A stretch of 64,000 nucleotides of DNA from Zobellella taiwanensis (lineage in GTDB: Bacteria > Pseudomonadota > Gammaproteobacteria > Enterobacterales > Aeromonadaceae): positions 62,001 to 126,000 of the forward strand of contig NZ_PXYH01000003.1 of assembly GCF_003012795.1 (NCBI RefSeq), given 5' to 3'. Below, one piece after another: positions 27,027-39,223 of the stretch. A program made the translations under genes and the position numbers. Position 1 is the first letter of the stretch. Each line of letters begins with the position of its first letter. The notes under the pieces are model-generated. The model was not told the origin of the DNA. It was given only the letters and a program-made list of their open reading frames with translations, and searched no databases.

Positions 27027-28337
27027 ATGCAAGTTTCTGTAGAGACGACCCAAGGCCTGGAGCGCCGTCTGACCATTACCGTTCCGGCTGAGAAAGTGAC
27101 CGGCGAAGTCAACAGCCGCCTGCGTCAGCTGGCCAAAACCCGTCGTATCGACGGTTTCCGTCCTGGTAAGGCTCCGCTGGCCATCGTCAAGAAAATGTTC
27201 GGTCCCTCCGTCGAAGCCGACGTGGCCGGCGACCTGATGCAGCGCAATTTCTTCGAAGCCGTGATCAGCGAAAAGCTGAACCCGGCCGGCATGCCCACCA
27301 TGGAGCCCGCGCCCATCAAGGCCGGCGAGGACTTCACCTTTACCGCCATTTTTGAAGTGTACCCCGAAGTGGAAGTGAAGGGACTGGACGCCGTGTCTGT
27401 TGAAAAGCCCCAGGCCGAAGTGACCGAGGCCGATCTGGACAAGATGATTGACACCCTGCGCAAGCAGCACGCCGATTGGGTTGCCGTTGAGCGCGAGGCC
27501 GCCGATGGCGACCGGGTAACCATGAACTTCGTGGGATCCGTGGACGGCGAGGAATTCGAAGGCGGCAAGGCCGAGGATTTCGTGCTGGTGCTGGGTTCCG
27601 GCCGCATGATCCCGGGTTTCGAGGACGGCCTGCTGGGCAAGAAGGTCGGTGACGACTTCACCATCGAAGTGACCTTCCCCGAGGAATACCACGCCGAAAA
27701 CCTGAAGGGCAAGCCGGCCCAGTTTGCCATCGCCCTGACCAAGGTCGAGGCCCAGCAACTGCCCGAACTGACCGAGGAATTCGTGCAGCGCTTCGGCATC
27801 GCCGACGGCTCCGTCGAGGGCCTCAAGGCCGAAGTGCGCAAAAACATGGAGCGCGAGCTGGCCCAGGCACTGAAGGCGTCCGTCAAGGAGCAGGTGATCG
27901 ACGGTCTGCTGGCCCAGAACCCGGTGGATGTACCCAAGTCCCTGATCGACGGCGAAATCGACAACCTGCGCAAGCAGGCGCTGCAGCGTTTTGGCGGCAT
28001 GGACCCCAAAAACGCCCCGCAACTGCCGGCCGAGCTGTTCCAGGAACAGGCCGAGCGCCGTGTGCGTGTGGGCCTGCTGCTGGGTGAAGTGATCAAGCAA
28101 AACGAGATCAAGGCCGACGACACCAAGGTGCAGGAAATCATCGCCTCCATGGCGTCTGCCTACGAAGATCCGGCCGAAGTGGTCGCCTACTACAACGAGA
28201 ACCAGCAACTGCTCGAGAGCGTGCGCAACCTGGCCATCGAAGATCAGGCCATCGAGTTCGTACTGGCCCAGGCCCAGGTCACCGAGAAGCAGGTCGGCTT
28301 CGATGACGTGATGAACAAGCCGGGCGTTGGCGCTTAA
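27027..28337 (+). CDS. tig: Trigger factor
   Basis: This 436-aa ribosome-associated chaperone with peptidyl-prolyl isomerase activity binds nascent chains at the exit tunnel. The N-terminal ribosome-binding signature [17 protein letters not shown] is present (about 43-60). The FKBP-like domain follows (about 150-240, [20 protein letters not shown]) and then the helical C-terminal domain. The length matches E. coli (432). It is the first gene of the tig-clpP-clpX-lon cluster. Confidence 0.97.
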   Translation: MQVSVETTQGLERRLTITVPAEKVTGEVNSRLRQLAKTRRIDGFRPGKAPLAIVKKMFGPSVEADVAGDLMQRNFFEAVISEKLNPAGMPTMEPAPIKAGEDFTFTAIFEVYPEVEVKGLDAVSVEKPQAEVTEADLDKMIDTLRKQHADWVAVEREAADGDRVTMNFVGSVDGEEFEGGKAEDFVLVLGSGRMIPGFEDGLLGKKVGDDFTIEVTFPEEYHAENLKGKPAQFAIALTKVEAQQLPELTEEFVQRFGIADGSVEGLKAEVRKNMERELAQALKASVKEQVIDGLLAQNPVDVPKSLIDGEIDNLRKQALQRFGGMDPKNAPQLPAELFQEQAERRVRVGLLLGEVIKQNEIKADDTKVQEIIASMASAYEDPAEVVAYYNENQQLLESVRNLAIEDQAIEFVLAQAQVTEKQVGFDDVMNKPGVGA

Positions 28338-28343
28338 GAAGAT

Positions 28344-28374
28344 TTGACTTAAGCGATAAGCTCTTGCGTATAAT
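28344..28374 (+). promoter_or_regulatory. clpP promoter
   Basis: TTGACT (28344-28349) and TATAAT (28369-28374) are separated by 19 bp, slightly long. Both elements sit within hairpin-forming sequence at the tig 3' end. No heat-shock sigma-32 pattern was evident here. Confidence 0.5.
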
Positions 28375-28411
28375 GGCCCCAGTGTGAGTGCACTTGGGCC
28401 ATTTTGTTTTA
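28374..28411 (+). terminator. Terminator-like hairpin between tig and clpP
   Basis: Arms TGGCCCCAGTG (28374-28384) and CACTTGGGCCA (28392-28402) pair with one mismatch and are followed by TTTTGTTTT. The left arm begins at the last base of the clpP -10. Read-through from tig could form the hairpin, while transcripts starting at the clpP promoter would lack part of the arm. Confidence 0.6.
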
Positions 28412-28424
28412 GGGACAATATCTT

Positions 28425-29048
28425 ATGTCGAACAATCAGAATCCGATGATGGACGGGCCCCTGGCCGCCCTGATCCCCATGGTGGTGGAGCAGACTGCCA
28501 AGGGAGAGCGTTCCTACGATATCTATTCGCGCCTGCTGAAAGAGCGGGTGATCTTTCTGACCGGCCAGGTCGAAGACCACATGGCCAACCTGATCTGTGC
28601 CCAGTTGCTGTTCCTGGAGTCCGAGAATCCGGAAAAGGACATCTATCTGTATATCAACTCCCCGGGCGGTTCGGTGACCGCGGGCATGTCCATCTACGAC
28701 ACCATGCAGTTCATCAAGCCGGACATCAGCACGGTGTGCATGGGCCAGGCCTGCTCCATGGGTGCCTTCCTGCTGGCGGGCGGGGCTGCGGGCAAGCGGT
28801 TTGCGCTGCCCAACAGCCGGGTGATGATCCACCAGCCCCTGGGCGGCTTCCAGGGCCAGGCATCGGACATCCAGATCCATGCCAAGGAAATTCTCTACAT
28901 TAAAGAAAAGCTCAATCGCCTGCTGGCGGAACACACCGGCCAGGAACTGGCGGTGATCGAGCGCGATACCGACCGTGACAACTTCATGTCGGCGGCCCAG
29001 GCCAAGGAATACGGCCTGGTCGACGAGGTGCTGTTCAAGCGCGACTGA
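28425..29048 (+). CDS. clpP: ATP-dependent Clp protease proteolytic subunit
   Basis: This 207-aa serine peptidase forms the tetradecameric proteolytic chamber used by ClpX. The catalytic Ser111 (GQACSMGAF) and His136 (MIHQPLGG) fall at E. coli precursor numbering, and the downstream Asp lies in the [12 protein letters not shown] segment. The N-terminal stretch resembles the autocleaved propeptide. It lies 79 nt before clpX. Confidence 0.98.
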   Translation: MSNNQNPMMDGPLAALIPMVVEQTAKGERSYDIYSRLLKERVIFLTGQVEDHMANLICAQLLFLESENPEKDIYLYINSPGGSVTAGMSIYDTMQFIKPDISTVCMGQACSMGAFLLAGGAAGKRFALPNSRVMIHQPLGGFQGQASDIQIHAKEILYIKEKLNRLLAEHTGQELAVIERDTDRDNFMSAAQAKEYGLVDEVLFKRD

Positions 29049-29127
29049 GCAAAGCGGGACGGGCTGCTGTACACTTTTATTCAAGCGTCGGCAGCGCTCC
29101 CGTCCTGCAGGCATACGAGGTGACTGA

Positions 29128-30408
29128 ATGACAGATAAACGCAAGGGCGAAGGGGATGGCGGCAAACTGCTGTACTGTTCTTTTTGCGGTAAAAGCCAAC
29201 ATGAAGTACGCAAGCTGATCGCCGGCCCTTCCGTCTATATTTGTGACGAATGTGTCGAGCTGTGCGAAGACATCATCCGCGAAGAGATCAAGGACATTTC
29301 CCCCAAGCGGGAAGGCAGTGCCCTGCCTACGCCCCACGAAATCCGCGCCCACCTGGATGACTATGTCATCGGTCAGGAGCATGCCAAGAAAGTGCTGGCG
29401 GTGGCGGTGTACAACCACTACAAGCGGCTGCGCAACGCCGGCTCCACCGACGGCGTCGAGCTGGGCAAGTCCAACATCCTGCTGATTGGCCCCACCGGCT
29501 CGGGCAAGACCCTGCTGGCCGAAACCCTGGCCCGGCTGCTGGACGTCCCCTTCACCATGGCCGACGCCACCACCCTGACCGAAGCCGGTTACGTGGGCGA
29601 GGACGTGGAGAACATCATCCAGAAGCTGCTGCAAAAGTGCGACTACGACGTCGAAAAAGCCCAGCGCGGCATCGTCTACATCGATGAAATCGACAAGATT
29701 TCCCGCAAGTCCGACAATCCCTCCATCACCCGGGATGTGTCCGGCGAAGGGGTGCAGCAGGCCCTGCTGAAGCTGATTGAAGGCACTGTTGCCTCGGTAC
29801 CGCCCCAGGGCGGGCGCAAGCATCCCCAGCAGGAATTCCTGCAGGTGGACACCTCCAAGATCCTGTTTATCTGCGGCGGCGCCTTTGCCGGCCTGGACAA
29901 GGTGATTGAACAGCGCATGGACAAGGGCACCGGCATCGGCTTTGGCGCCGAGGTCAAGACCAAGAGCCGGCAGGCCAGCCTGAGCGACATCTTTACCCGG
30001 GTGGAGCCCGAGGATCTGGTCAAATACGGCCTGATCCCCGAGTTCATCGGTCGTCTGCCGGTGGTGGCGACCCTCACCGAGCTGGACGAAGATGCCCTGG
30101 TGCAGATCCTGTCCGAGCCCAAGAACGCCCTCACCAAGCAGTATGGGGCCCTGTTTTCCCTGGAAGAGGTGGAACTGGAATTTCGTGACGATGCCCTGCG
30201 CGCCATTGCCCGCAAGGCCATGGAACGCAAGACCGGCGCCCGGGGCCTGCGCTCCATTGTGGAAGCGGTGCTGCTCGACACCATGTACGACCTGCCGTCC
30301 ATGACGGACGTGGCCAAGGTGGTGATCGACGAAACCGTGATCAAGGGCGAATCCGCGCCTATCCTCATCTACCAGAAAGGCGAGGCCCAGGCCGCTTCCG
30401 GCGACTGA
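29128..30408 (+). CDS. clpX: ATP-dependent Clp protease ATP-binding subunit ClpX
   Basis: This 426-aa AAA+ unfoldase delivers substrates such as ssrA-tagged proteins to ClpP. The N-terminal zinc-binding domain has paired Cys residues (CSFCGKS and CDECVELC). Walker A is GPTGSGKT and Walker B is VYIDEIDKI. The pore loop YVGEDV and the sensor-2 region GARGLRSI are also intact. The length matches E. coli (424). Confidence 0.98.
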   Translation: MTDKRKGEGDGGKLLYCSFCGKSQHEVRKLIAGPSVYICDECVELCEDIIREEIKDISPKREGSALPTPHEIRAHLDDYVIGQEHAKKVLAVAVYNHYKRLRNAGSTDGVELGKSNILLIGPTGSGKTLLAETLARLLDVPFTMADATTLTEAGYVGEDVENIIQKLLQKCDYDVEKAQRGIVYIDEIDKISRKSDNPSITRDVSGEGVQQALLKLIEGTVASVPPQGGRKHPQQEFLQVDTSKILFICGGAFAGLDKVIEQRMDKGTGIGFGAEVKTKSRQASLSDIFTRVEPEDLVKYGLIPEFIGRLPVVATLTELDEDALVQILSEPKNALTKQYGALFSLEEVELEFRDDALRAIARKAMERKTGARGLRSIVEAVLLDTMYDLPSMTDVAKVVIDETVIKGESAPILIYQKGEAQAASGD

Positions 30409-30429
30409 ATGGGGTATTTTTGACCGAAT

Positions 30430-30451
30430 AAGGGGGCCTTTGGCCCCTTTT
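30430..30451 (+). terminator. clpX terminator
   Basis: A GGGGCC/GGCCCC stem (30433-30438 and 30442-30447) with a 3-nt loop is followed by TTTTG, 25 nt after the clpX stop. Confidence 0.8.
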
Positions 30452-30474
30452 GCCGTTTTTGCCCGCCGTGGCGA

Positions 30475-30502
30475 TTGAATCTTGCGATCCCGCCCCCATA
30501 TA
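30475..30502 (+). promoter_or_regulatory. Sigma-32 heat-shock promoter of lon
   Basis: TTGAAT at 30475-30480 and CCCCATATA at 30494-30502 are separated by 13 bp. This fits the RpoH consensus CTTGAA-N13-15-CCCCATNT. The -10 half and following CTG resemble the E. coli lon heat-shock promoter as I remember it. Confidence 0.7.
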
Positions 30503-30545
30503 CTGCCCAAGCGCTAACAAATTGCATTCAAGCCGAGAGGACACT

Positions 30546-32897
<2,352 letters not shown>

Positions 32898-33107
32898 GCT
32901 TTTTCGTGCCAAGTCATGGTTTGAGGCTTGTCAGCGGCCATGACTCGCAGTAGCCTTGGGTGGATTTTATCGGGGGGCCGGCCGGCGAGGATGCTGCCGG
33001 CGGTCCGTCGCTGGAGCGACAGGTCCGGGACTCCGGCCATAACGCCAACAACGAACATCAGGGTTGCGTCATCTGACCAACGCAAAAATAAGACAAGGGG
33101 AATGACA

Positions 33108-33380
33108 GTGAATAAATCTCAACTGATTGACAAGATTGCCGACGGCGCCGACATCACCAAGGCTGCCGCCGGTCGTGCTCTGGATGCCTTTGTGGATGCG
33201 GTGACCGAGTCCCTGAAAGAGGGCGAATCCGTGTCGCTGGTTGGTTTTGGTACCTTTGAAGTTCGCGAGCGCGCCGCCCGCACCGGCCGCAACCCGCAAA
33301 CCGGCGCCACCATCGAAATCGCCGCCGCCAAGACGCCTGCCTTCAAGGCCGGCAAGGCGCTGAAAGACGCCGTCAACTGA
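33108..33380 (+). CDS. hupB: DNA-binding protein HU-beta
   Basis: This 90-aa nucleoid protein is identical in length to E. coli HU-beta. It shows the N-terminal dimerisation helices and the DNA-binding arm with RTGRNPQTG. The GTG at 33108 is preferred: AAGGGG (33095-33100) gives 7-nt spacing to it but only 1 nt to the ATG at 33102, and GTG gives the conserved [11 protein letters not shown] start. The 210-bp lon-hupB gap is GC-rich; I could not assign a promoter in it. Confidence 0.97.
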   Translation: MNKSQLIDKIADGADITKAAAGRALDAFVDAVTESLKEGESVSLVGFGTFEVRERAARTGRNPQTGATIEIAAAKTPAFKAGKALKDAVN

Positions 33381-33436
33381 GACTAAGCGACCCTGTATGC
33401 CGGTCCTGTCCGGTCCGGCTGGTCAAGTATCCGAAC

Positions 33437-33466
33437 AAGGCGCATCCCAAGGTGCGCTTTTTTTTT
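33437..33466 (+). terminator. hupB terminator
   Basis: An imperfect 8-bp stem (33437-33444 with 33453-33460) runs into nine T, about 55 nt past the hupB stop. Confidence 0.8.
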
Positions 33467-33510
33467 CGGACAGGGCGGCGGATGCCGTCTACCGGGAGTA
33501 ATGACGATTT

Positions 33511-35409
33511 ATGTTTTTTGACAAGTTGAGGGCGGGAGCCCAGAGTACCGTCTCCAAGGTGATACTGGTCCTGATCATCCTTTCCTTTGCCCTGGCCGGG
33601 GTTGGCAGCTATGTCACCCGCCCGGTGCAGGAAGTGGCGGCCGTGGTCAATGGCGACGAAATCAGCGCCCAGGCGCTGGAAAATGCCTACCGCAACGAGC
33701 GCGCCCGGCTTGAAAGCCAGCTGGGTGCCCAGTTCAGTCAGTTGCTGGGCGATCCGGCCTATGTGCAGCAAATCCGCCGCTCCGTGCTGGAACAGATGGT
33801 GGAGCAGCGGCTGATCGACCAAAAAGTGGCCCAGCTGGAACTCAGGGTCAGCGATGACCAGGTGCGCAACGCCATCCGCGCCATGCCCGAATTCCAGCAG
33901 GACGGCCGTTTCAACAATGATCGTTATTTGCAGTTGCTGGCCCGCAGCGGGCTTAGCCCCGAACAACTGCGCGACAGCGTGCGCCAGGATCTTAACCGTC
34001 AGCTGTTGCTGGAAGCGCTGATAGGCTCTAGCTTCAGCCTGAACAATGAGGCCGGCCTGCTCGATCGGCTGAGCCGCCAGCAGCGGCATGCCCAGCATGT
34101 TACCCTGCCTTTGGCGACTTTCGCCGCACAGGCCGACGTCAGCGAGCAGGAGGTCGAGGACTATTACCGCCAGCATCCGGAGCGCTTCCAGCGGCCCGAG
34201 CAGGTTCGCCTCAACTATCTGCTGCTGGATGGCGGCACCGGCTCGGCCGCCGAGGTGGAGCCCCAGGCCATCGAGGATTACTACCTGGCCAACCAGGCGA
34301 CCTATGGCCAGCCCGAAAGCCGCAAGGTGGCCCATATCATGGTCAACAAGGGCGAGGGGGCCCCTGAGCGGATCGCCGCCCTGGCCGAGCGTCTGGCGAA
34401 CGGCGAGGATTTTGCCGAGCTGGCCAAAACCGAGTCCGACGACGTGTTTTCCGGCCGCAACGGCGGTGAACTCGAGTGGATGCAAGCCGGTACCATGGAT
34501 CCGGCGTTCGACTCTGCGGCTTTTGCCCTGCAGCAGGTGGGTGAGGTGTCCGAGGTGGTGGAAAGCGAGTTTGGCCTGCATCTCATCACCCTGCTTGAGT
34601 TGCGCCCGGCCCGGGTCAAGCCCCTTGCCGAGGTTCGCGATGTCATCGCCCAGCGCCTGGCCGACGAACAGGCAGCCAACGCCTTCTATGCCCAGGAACA
34701 GCGGCTGGCAGAGCTGGCGTTCGAGTTTCCCGACTCCCTCGACATGGCAGCCCGGGAACTGGGGCTGGAGGTGCGCAGCACCGATTTTGTGGCGGCCGGC
34801 GAACTGCCCGCAGACATCAACGATCCCCGCATTCTGAGCGAGGCCTTTTCCGAGCGGCTGCGGGAGCAGAGGGTCAACTCGGATCTGATTGAGCTGGGCA
34901 GCAACAGGGCCGTGGTCATCCATGTCGCCGAGTACCGCCCGGCGGCGGTGCGTGAACTGGACGAGGTGGCCGAGCTGGCCCGGCAATGGGCCCTGCAGGA
35001 CAAGGCCGCCGAGCTGGCCCGCCAGGCCGCCGCCGAGCTGCAGCAGGCCTGGAGCCGGGGGGAGCAGGATGCCTGGCTGGATCAGCACGGCATGACGTTG
35101 AGCGAGCTCGACGGCGTCACCCGCGAGAGTGAGCAAGAGCCGGCCATCCTCGACGCCCTGTTTGCCATGCCGGCGCCGCAACAGGCGCCCAGCCTGAAAA
35201 CCGTGAGCCTTGCCAACGGTGATCTGGCGGTGCTGCGGCTGATTGCCGTCAGCACTCCCGAGCAGGCTTCCGAGCTGCTGGCGCAAATCCGTCAGGGCCA
35301 GAGCGGCATGCAGGGCCAACGGGAATATCAGAGCCTGATCGGTGCCCTCAGGGCGGCAGCCAAGATCGAATACCGTAACCTGGAAAACCAGGGCGACAGT
35401 TTCTTCTGA
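33511..35409 (+). CDS. ppiD: Periplasmic folding chaperone PpiD
   Basis: This 632-aa protein is anchored by one N-terminal membrane segment (about 12-35) and projects into the periplasm at the Sec translocon. A SurA-like N-terminal region is followed by a parvulin-type domain (about 265-365; MDPAFDSAAFALQQVGEVSEVVES region) and a long C-terminal part. PpiD shows little or no isomerase activity in E. coli. The hupB-ppiD order is conserved. Confidence 0.95.
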   Translation: MFFDKLRAGAQSTVSKVILVLIILSFALAGVGSYVTRPVQEVAAVVNGDEISAQALENAYRNERARLESQLGAQFSQLLGDPAYVQQIRRSVLEQMVEQRLIDQKVAQLELRVSDDQVRNAIRAMPEFQQDGRFNNDRYLQLLARSGLSPEQLRDSVRQDLNRQLLLEALIGSSFSLNNEAGLLDRLSRQQRHAQHVTLPLATFAAQADVSEQEVEDYYRQHPERFQRPEQVRLNYLLLDGGTGSAAEVEPQAIEDYYLANQATYGQPESRKVAHIMVNKGEGAPERIAALAERLANGEDFAELAKTESDDVFSGRNGGELEWMQAGTMDPAFDSAAFALQQVGEVSEVVESEFGLHLITLLELRPARVKPLAEVRDVIAQRLADEQAANAFYAQEQRLAELAFEFPDSLDMAARELGLEVRSTDFVAAGELPADINDPRILSEAFSERLREQRVNSDLIELGSNRAVVIHVAEYRPAAVRELDEVAELARQWALQDKAAELARQAAAELQQAWSRGEQDAWLDQHGMTLSELDGVTRESEQEPAILDALFAMPAPQQAPSLKTVSLANGDLAVLRLIAVSTPEQASELLAQIRQGQSGMQGQREYQSLIGALRAAAKIEYRNLENQGDSFF

Positions 35410-35417
35410 TACCCTCC

Positions 35418-35446
35418 GAGCGGGCGCCCTGGCGCCCGCTCCCATT
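35418..35446 (+). terminator. ppiD terminator
   Basis: Perfect 11-bp arms (35418-35428 and 35431-35441) with a 2-nt loop are followed by CCATTTTT. The rest of the 210-bp gap to uvrY has no feature I could assign. Confidence 0.85.
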
Positions 35447-35619
35447 TTTGAAAGATCTCCCCGGCTTGGCCCTGCCTCCCTGTTGCCAAGCTGTTTCTTA
35501 TTTGATACTAAAATGTGCCCGATTGGCCCGCGGTTTTATCGGCCTGCATCTTCCGCTATGATGCCAACCTTGGGCAAAGTGTTATATGCTAAGCAGGCTG
35601 CAGCAGTCGGAGAACAACT

Positions 35620-36261
35620 TTGATTAACGTATTCCTGGTTGATGACCATGAGTTAGTGCGCACAGGGATCCGACGCATTCTAGAAGACGTCAAGGGAATG
35701 AAGGTGGTGGGGGAGGCCAAGAGCGGCGAAGAGGCCGTGCAATGGTGCCGTGAACATCACCCCGATGTTGTCCTGATGGACATGAACATGCCGGGCATAG
35801 GCGGCCTGGAGGCCACCCGCAAGATTTTGCGTTTCAACCCGGACGCCAAAATTATCGTATTGACCATCCATACCGAAAACCCCTTTCCCACCAAGGTGAT
35901 GCAGGCGGGCGCCGCCGGTTACCTGACCAAGGGCGCAGGGCCGGAAGAGATGATCAACGCCATCCGCCTGGTCAATAGCGGCCAGCGCTACCTTTCGCCG
36001 GAAATTGCCCAGCGCATGGCGCTGAGCCAGTTTTCCAACGATGAAAACCCCTTCAAGCAGTTGTCCGAGCGGGAGCTGCAAATCATGCTGATGATCACCA
36101 AGGGGCAGCGGGTCACCGATATTTCAGAGCAGCTTAACCTGAGCCCGAAAACGGTCAACAGCTACCGTTATCGCCTGTTCAGCAAGCTCAATATCAACGG
36201 CGACGTGGAGCTGACCCACCTGGCCATCCGCTACGGCATGCTGGACGCGGAGAAGATTTAA
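35620..36261 (+). CDS. uvrY: Response regulator UvrY/GacA/SirA
   Basis: This 213-aa NarL-family regulator is phosphorylated by the hybrid kinase BarA/GacS and activates Csr-type small RNAs. The receiver domain has Asp8/Asp9 and the phospho-acceptor Asp54 in VVLMDMNMPG. The LuxR-type helix-turn-helix is at about 145-205 (LSERELQIMLMITKG, LSPKTVNSYRYR). It starts with TTG at 35620, with GGAG 7 nt upstream. The uvrY-uvrC-pgsA order is standard; 6 nt separate it from uvrC. Confidence 0.96.
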   Translation: MINVFLVDDHELVRTGIRRILEDVKGMKVVGEAKSGEEAVQWCREHHPDVVLMDMNMPGIGGLEATRKILRFNPDAKIIVLTIHTENPFPTKVMQAGAAGYLTKGAGPEEMINAIRLVNSGQRYLSPEIAQRMALSQFSNDENPFKQLSERELQIMLMITKGQRVTDISEQLNLSPKTVNSYRYRLFSKLNINGDVELTHLAIRYGMLDAEKI

Positions 36262-36267
36262 GGGGTC

Positions 36268-38097
36268 ATGAGCCAGGCCTTCGATGCCAAAGCCTTTCTG
36301 CGCGCGGTGACCGAGCAGCCCGGTGTCTACCTGATGTTCGACGACACCGGCACCATCCTTTATGTGGGAAAGGCCAAGAATCTGCGCAAGCGGCTGTCCT
36401 CCTATTTCAGGGCCAGCGTCAGCAGCGAAAAAACCCGGACCCTGGTGCGCCAGATTGCCGACGTGCAGGTGACGGTGACGCACACCGAGACCGAAGCGCT
36501 GATCCTTGAACACAATCTGATCAAGCAGCACCTGCCCCGCTACAACGTGCTGCTGCGGGACGACAAATCCTACCCCTATATCCTCATTACCGAACACCGT
36601 CACCCGCGCCTTGGCATCCACCGGGGACCGCGCAAGAAACGGGGGGAGTATTTCGGTCCCTATCCCAATGGCAATGCGGTGCGCGAGAGCCTGCACCTGA
36701 TGCAGAAACTGTTCCCGGTGCGCCAGTGCGAAGACAGTGTCTATGCCAATCGCAGCCGGCCCTGCCTGCAGTATCAGCTCAAGCGCTGCGCCGGCCCCTG
36801 TGTGCCCGGCCTGGTCAGCGACGAGGAGTATGCCCATCAGCTGCAACTGGCACGGTTGTTCCTGCAGGGCAAGAACCAGCAGGTACTGACCGATCTGGCC
36901 GACAGCATGGAGCAGGCCAGCCGGGAGCTGCGTTTCGAGGATGCGGCCCGCTTCCGGGATCAACTGCAGGCCCTTCGCCGGGTGCAGGAACAGCAGTTCG
37001 TTAGCGGCAACATCCTGGACGACCTGGACGTGATCGGCCTGGCGGTGGAGCGCAGCCAGGCCTGCGTGCAGGTACTTTTCATCCGTCAGGGCAAGGTGCT
37101 CGGCGGGCGCAGTTATTTTCCCACCATGCCGGCCGACACGGAGGCGGAAGAAATACTGCAAAGCTTCCTGCTGCAGTTTTATCTTTCCGGCATCAATGGC
37201 CGGGAAGCCCCCGCCGAGATCCTGCTTGACCGCACCCTGCCCGACGAACCCCTGCTGAGCGATACTCTGAGCCAGCACTTCGGCCGCCGCATCCGGCTAC
37301 GCAGCCGTCTGCGCACCGAGCGGGCGCGCTTTGTCCGGCTGGCGCAAACCAATGCCCACACCGCGCTCGCCAGCCGCCTGGCCCACAAGAGCACCCAGCG
37401 CCAGCGGCTCAGGCAGTTGGAAGAGATCCTGGAGCTGGCCGATATCACCCGCCTGGAGTGTTTTGACATTTCCCACACCATGGGTGAAAAAACGGTGGCC
37501 TCCTGCGTGGTGTTCGGCCAGGAGGGGCCATTGAAAAGCGAGTATCGCCGATTCAATATCGCCGGCATCACCCCCGGTGATGACTACGCCGCCATGGGCC
37601 AGGCGCTGGAGCGGCGGTTTCAGCAGGCCGAGCCGGACAAGCTGCCAGACGTGCTCTTTATCGATGGCGGTCTGGGCCAACTGAGCCGGGCCGAGGACGT
37701 ACTGGCACGGCTGCTGGCCGACAGCCCGAAACAGCCCCTGTTGGTGGGCGTGGCTAAAGGGGTGACCCGCAAGCCGGGACTGGAAACGCTCGTGATGGGC
37801 GGCAGCCACGAAGAGCGGCACCTGCCCGCCGATCTGCCGGCGCTGCATCTTATCCAGCATATCCGGGACGAGTCCCACCGCTTCGCTATCACCGGCCACC
37901 GCGCCCAGCGGGGCAAGGCGCGCACCACCAGCAGCCTGGAAACCATTCCCGGGGTCGGCGCCAAGCGCCGGCAGGCGCTGCTCAAATACCTGGGCGGTTT
38001 GCAGGAAGTCAAACGGGCCAGCGTGGACGAGCTGGCCAAGGTACCGGGCATCAGCCAGGCACTGGCAGAAAAGATACATGATGCGTTGCATCACTGA
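36268..38097 (+). CDS. uvrC: UvrABC system protein C
   Basis: This 609-aa dual-incision nuclease acts in nucleotide excision repair. The GIY-YIG domain ([25 protein letters not shown], residues 14 on) cuts 3' of the lesion. A UVR motif follows near 205-235. The C-terminal RNase H-like nuclease and helix-hairpin-helix pair ([25 protein letters not shown]) perform the 5' cut and DNA binding. The length matches E. coli (610). Confidence 0.98.
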   Translation: MSQAFDAKAFLRAVTEQPGVYLMFDDTGTILYVGKAKNLRKRLSSYFRASVSSEKTRTLVRQIADVQVTVTHTETEALILEHNLIKQHLPRYNVLLRDDKSYPYILITEHRHPRLGIHRGPRKKRGEYFGPYPNGNAVRESLHLMQKLFPVRQCEDSVYANRSRPCLQYQLKRCAGPCVPGLVSDEEYAHQLQLARLFLQGKNQQVLTDLADSMEQASRELRFEDAARFRDQLQALRRVQEQQFVSGNILDDLDVIGLAVERSQACVQVLFIRQGKVLGGRSYFPTMPADTEAEEILQSFLLQFYLSGINGREAPAEILLDRTLPDEPLLSDTLSQHFGRRIRLRSRLRTERARFVRLAQTNAHTALASRLAHKSTQRQRLRQLEEILELADITRLECFDISHTMGEKTVASCVVFGQEGPLKSEYRRFNIAGITPGDDYAAMGQALERRFQQAEPDKLPDVLFIDGGLGQLSRAEDVLARLLADSPKQPLLVGVAKGVTRKPGLETLVMGGSHEERHLPADLPALHLIQHIRDESHRFAITGHRAQRGKARTTSSLETIPGVGAKRRQALLKYLGGLQEVKRASVDELAKVPGISQALAEKIHDALHH

Positions 38098-38145
38098 AGC
38101 GCATCATGCACCATGTAACAGCGTCACTCCACGGCTTGAATAACA

Positions 38146-38700
38146 ATGATAAACGTCCCTAATTCCCTGACTTTTTTTCGACTGCTGCTGATCCCGGTAT
38201 TTATAGTGCTGTTCTATCTGCCGTTTGACTGGGCCTATTTCTGGGCGGCGGCGGTGTTTACCCTGGCGGCGGTGACCGACTGGTTCGACGGCTTCCTGGC
38301 CCGCCAGCTGGAGCAGAGCACCCCCTTTGGCGCCTTCCTCGATCCCGTGGCCGACAAGGTGATGGTCGCCGCCGCCCTGGTGTTGATCGTGGAGGATTAC
38401 AGCAGCCCCCTGGTGACCATTCCGGCCATGTTTATGATTGGACGGGAAATCATCATTTCCGCCCTGCGCGAATGGATGGCGGAAATCGGCCAGCGCTCCC
38501 GGGTGGCGGTGAGCTGGATTGGCAAGTGGAAGACCACCATCCAGATGCTGGCCCTGATCGGCCTTATCTGGCAGCACAGCATCTATATGATCTGGGGCAG
38601 CTATCTGTTGCTCTATGTGGCCACCGGCCTGACCCTGTTTTCGGCCTACGATTACCTGCGTGCCGCCTGGGGCGACCTGACCCGGGCAACGCCGTCCTGA
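38146..38700 (+). CDS. pgsA: CDP-diacylglycerol--glycerol-3-phosphate 3-phosphatidyltransferase
   Basis: This 184-aa inner-membrane enzyme makes phosphatidylglycerophosphate, the committed step to phosphatidylglycerol and cardiolipin. The CDP-alcohol phosphotransferase signature is complete: D-W-FDG--AR followed by G---D---D in [14 protein letters not shown] and [12 protein letters not shown]. Four to five membrane helices are visible. It is third in the uvrY-uvrC-pgsA unit and directly precedes the tRNA pair. Confidence 0.96.
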   Translation: MINVPNSLTFFRLLLIPVFIVLFYLPFDWAYFWAAAVFTLAAVTDWFDGFLARQLEQSTPFGAFLDPVADKVMVAAALVLIVEDYSSPLVTIPAMFMIGREIIISALREWMAEIGQRSRVAVSWIGKWKTTIQMLALIGLIWQHSIYMIWGSYLLLYVATGLTLFSAYDYLRAAWGDLTRATPS

Positions 38701-38756
38701 GCCGTAGCGGGGCCGGACAAAAAATGTTCGAACGGACCCGGAACCACAGATTACAG

Positions 38757-38784
38757 TTGACTGACCGGCCTTGGCCGTTAGAAT
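38757..38784 (+). promoter_or_regulatory. Promoter of the tRNA-Cys/tRNA-Leu operon
   Basis: TTGACT (38757-38762) and TAGAAT (38779-38784) are spaced by 16 bp, about 25 bp before tRNA-Cys. A GC-rich discriminator region would fit stringent control, but that is inferred. Confidence 0.65.
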
Positions 38785-38809
38785 GCACTGCATCTGAAAC
38801 ACCTCTTTC

Positions 38810-38883
38810 GGCGCGTTAGCAAAGCGGTTATGCAGCGGATTGCAAATCCGTTTAGAGCGGTTCGACTCCGCTACGCGCCTCCA
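38810..38883 (+). tRNA. tRNA-Cys (anticodon GCA)
   Basis: The 74-nt cloverleaf has a 7-bp acceptor stem (GGCGCGT with ACGCGCC), anticodon loop TTGCAAA, a GGTTCGACTCC T-arm, discriminator T and encoded CCA. It closely resembles E. coli cysT as remembered. Confidence 0.97.
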
Positions 38884-38906
38884 TCTTCTCCTCGAGTTCG
38901 TCTACT

Positions 38907-38993
38907 GCCCGGATGGTGAAATCGGTAGACACAAGGGATTTAAAATCCCTCGCTGGTAACAGCGTGCCGGTTCAAGTCCGGCTCCGGGCACCA
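38907..38993 (+). tRNA. tRNA-Leu (anticodon TAA)
   Basis: The 87-nt class II tRNA has acceptor stem GCCCGGA/TCCGGGC, anticodon loop TTTAAAA, a long variable arm (CGCTGGTAACAGCG) and encoded CCA. It lies 23 nt after tRNA-Cys, in the order of E. coli cysT-leuZ. Confidence 0.97.
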
Positions 38994-39047
38994 TATGACA
39001 CAAGCTTCAGCGGTAAACAGTCACTAACGGGTTTTGTGGTGGGGAAT

Positions 39048-39071
39048 AACCGGTGAATATGTCCACCGGTT
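39048..39071 (+). terminator. Hairpin after the tRNA genes
   Basis: Perfect 8-bp arms AACCGGTG and CACCGGTT (39048-39055 and 39064-39071) lie 54 nt after tRNA-Leu. The tail is GTTGTCG, only weakly terminator-like. Confidence 0.4.
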
Positions 39072-39223
39072 GTTGTCGCTAACCATATCGGCGCAGTCTG
39101 GCCGATCCGGTCATGGTATCGGGCGTTGCCTTGCGTCCGTATTTATTTACCGGTGCCGATTCCTTCCGCAACCGCCCCGGGCTATTATTTCCCTATCGGT
39201 TCCCGCTCTCATTATTTAACGTT

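Noticed and set aside
26761-27042. A 93-aa plus-strand frame between adhE and tig
   Set aside because: It covers the adhE terminator hairpin and the tig promoter, has no ribosome-binding site and runs into tig. It is treated as non-coding.
38907-38993. tRNA-Leu as an integration site for a genomic island
   Set aside because: I found no direct repeat of the tRNA 3' end and no integrase downstream. The following genes look native.
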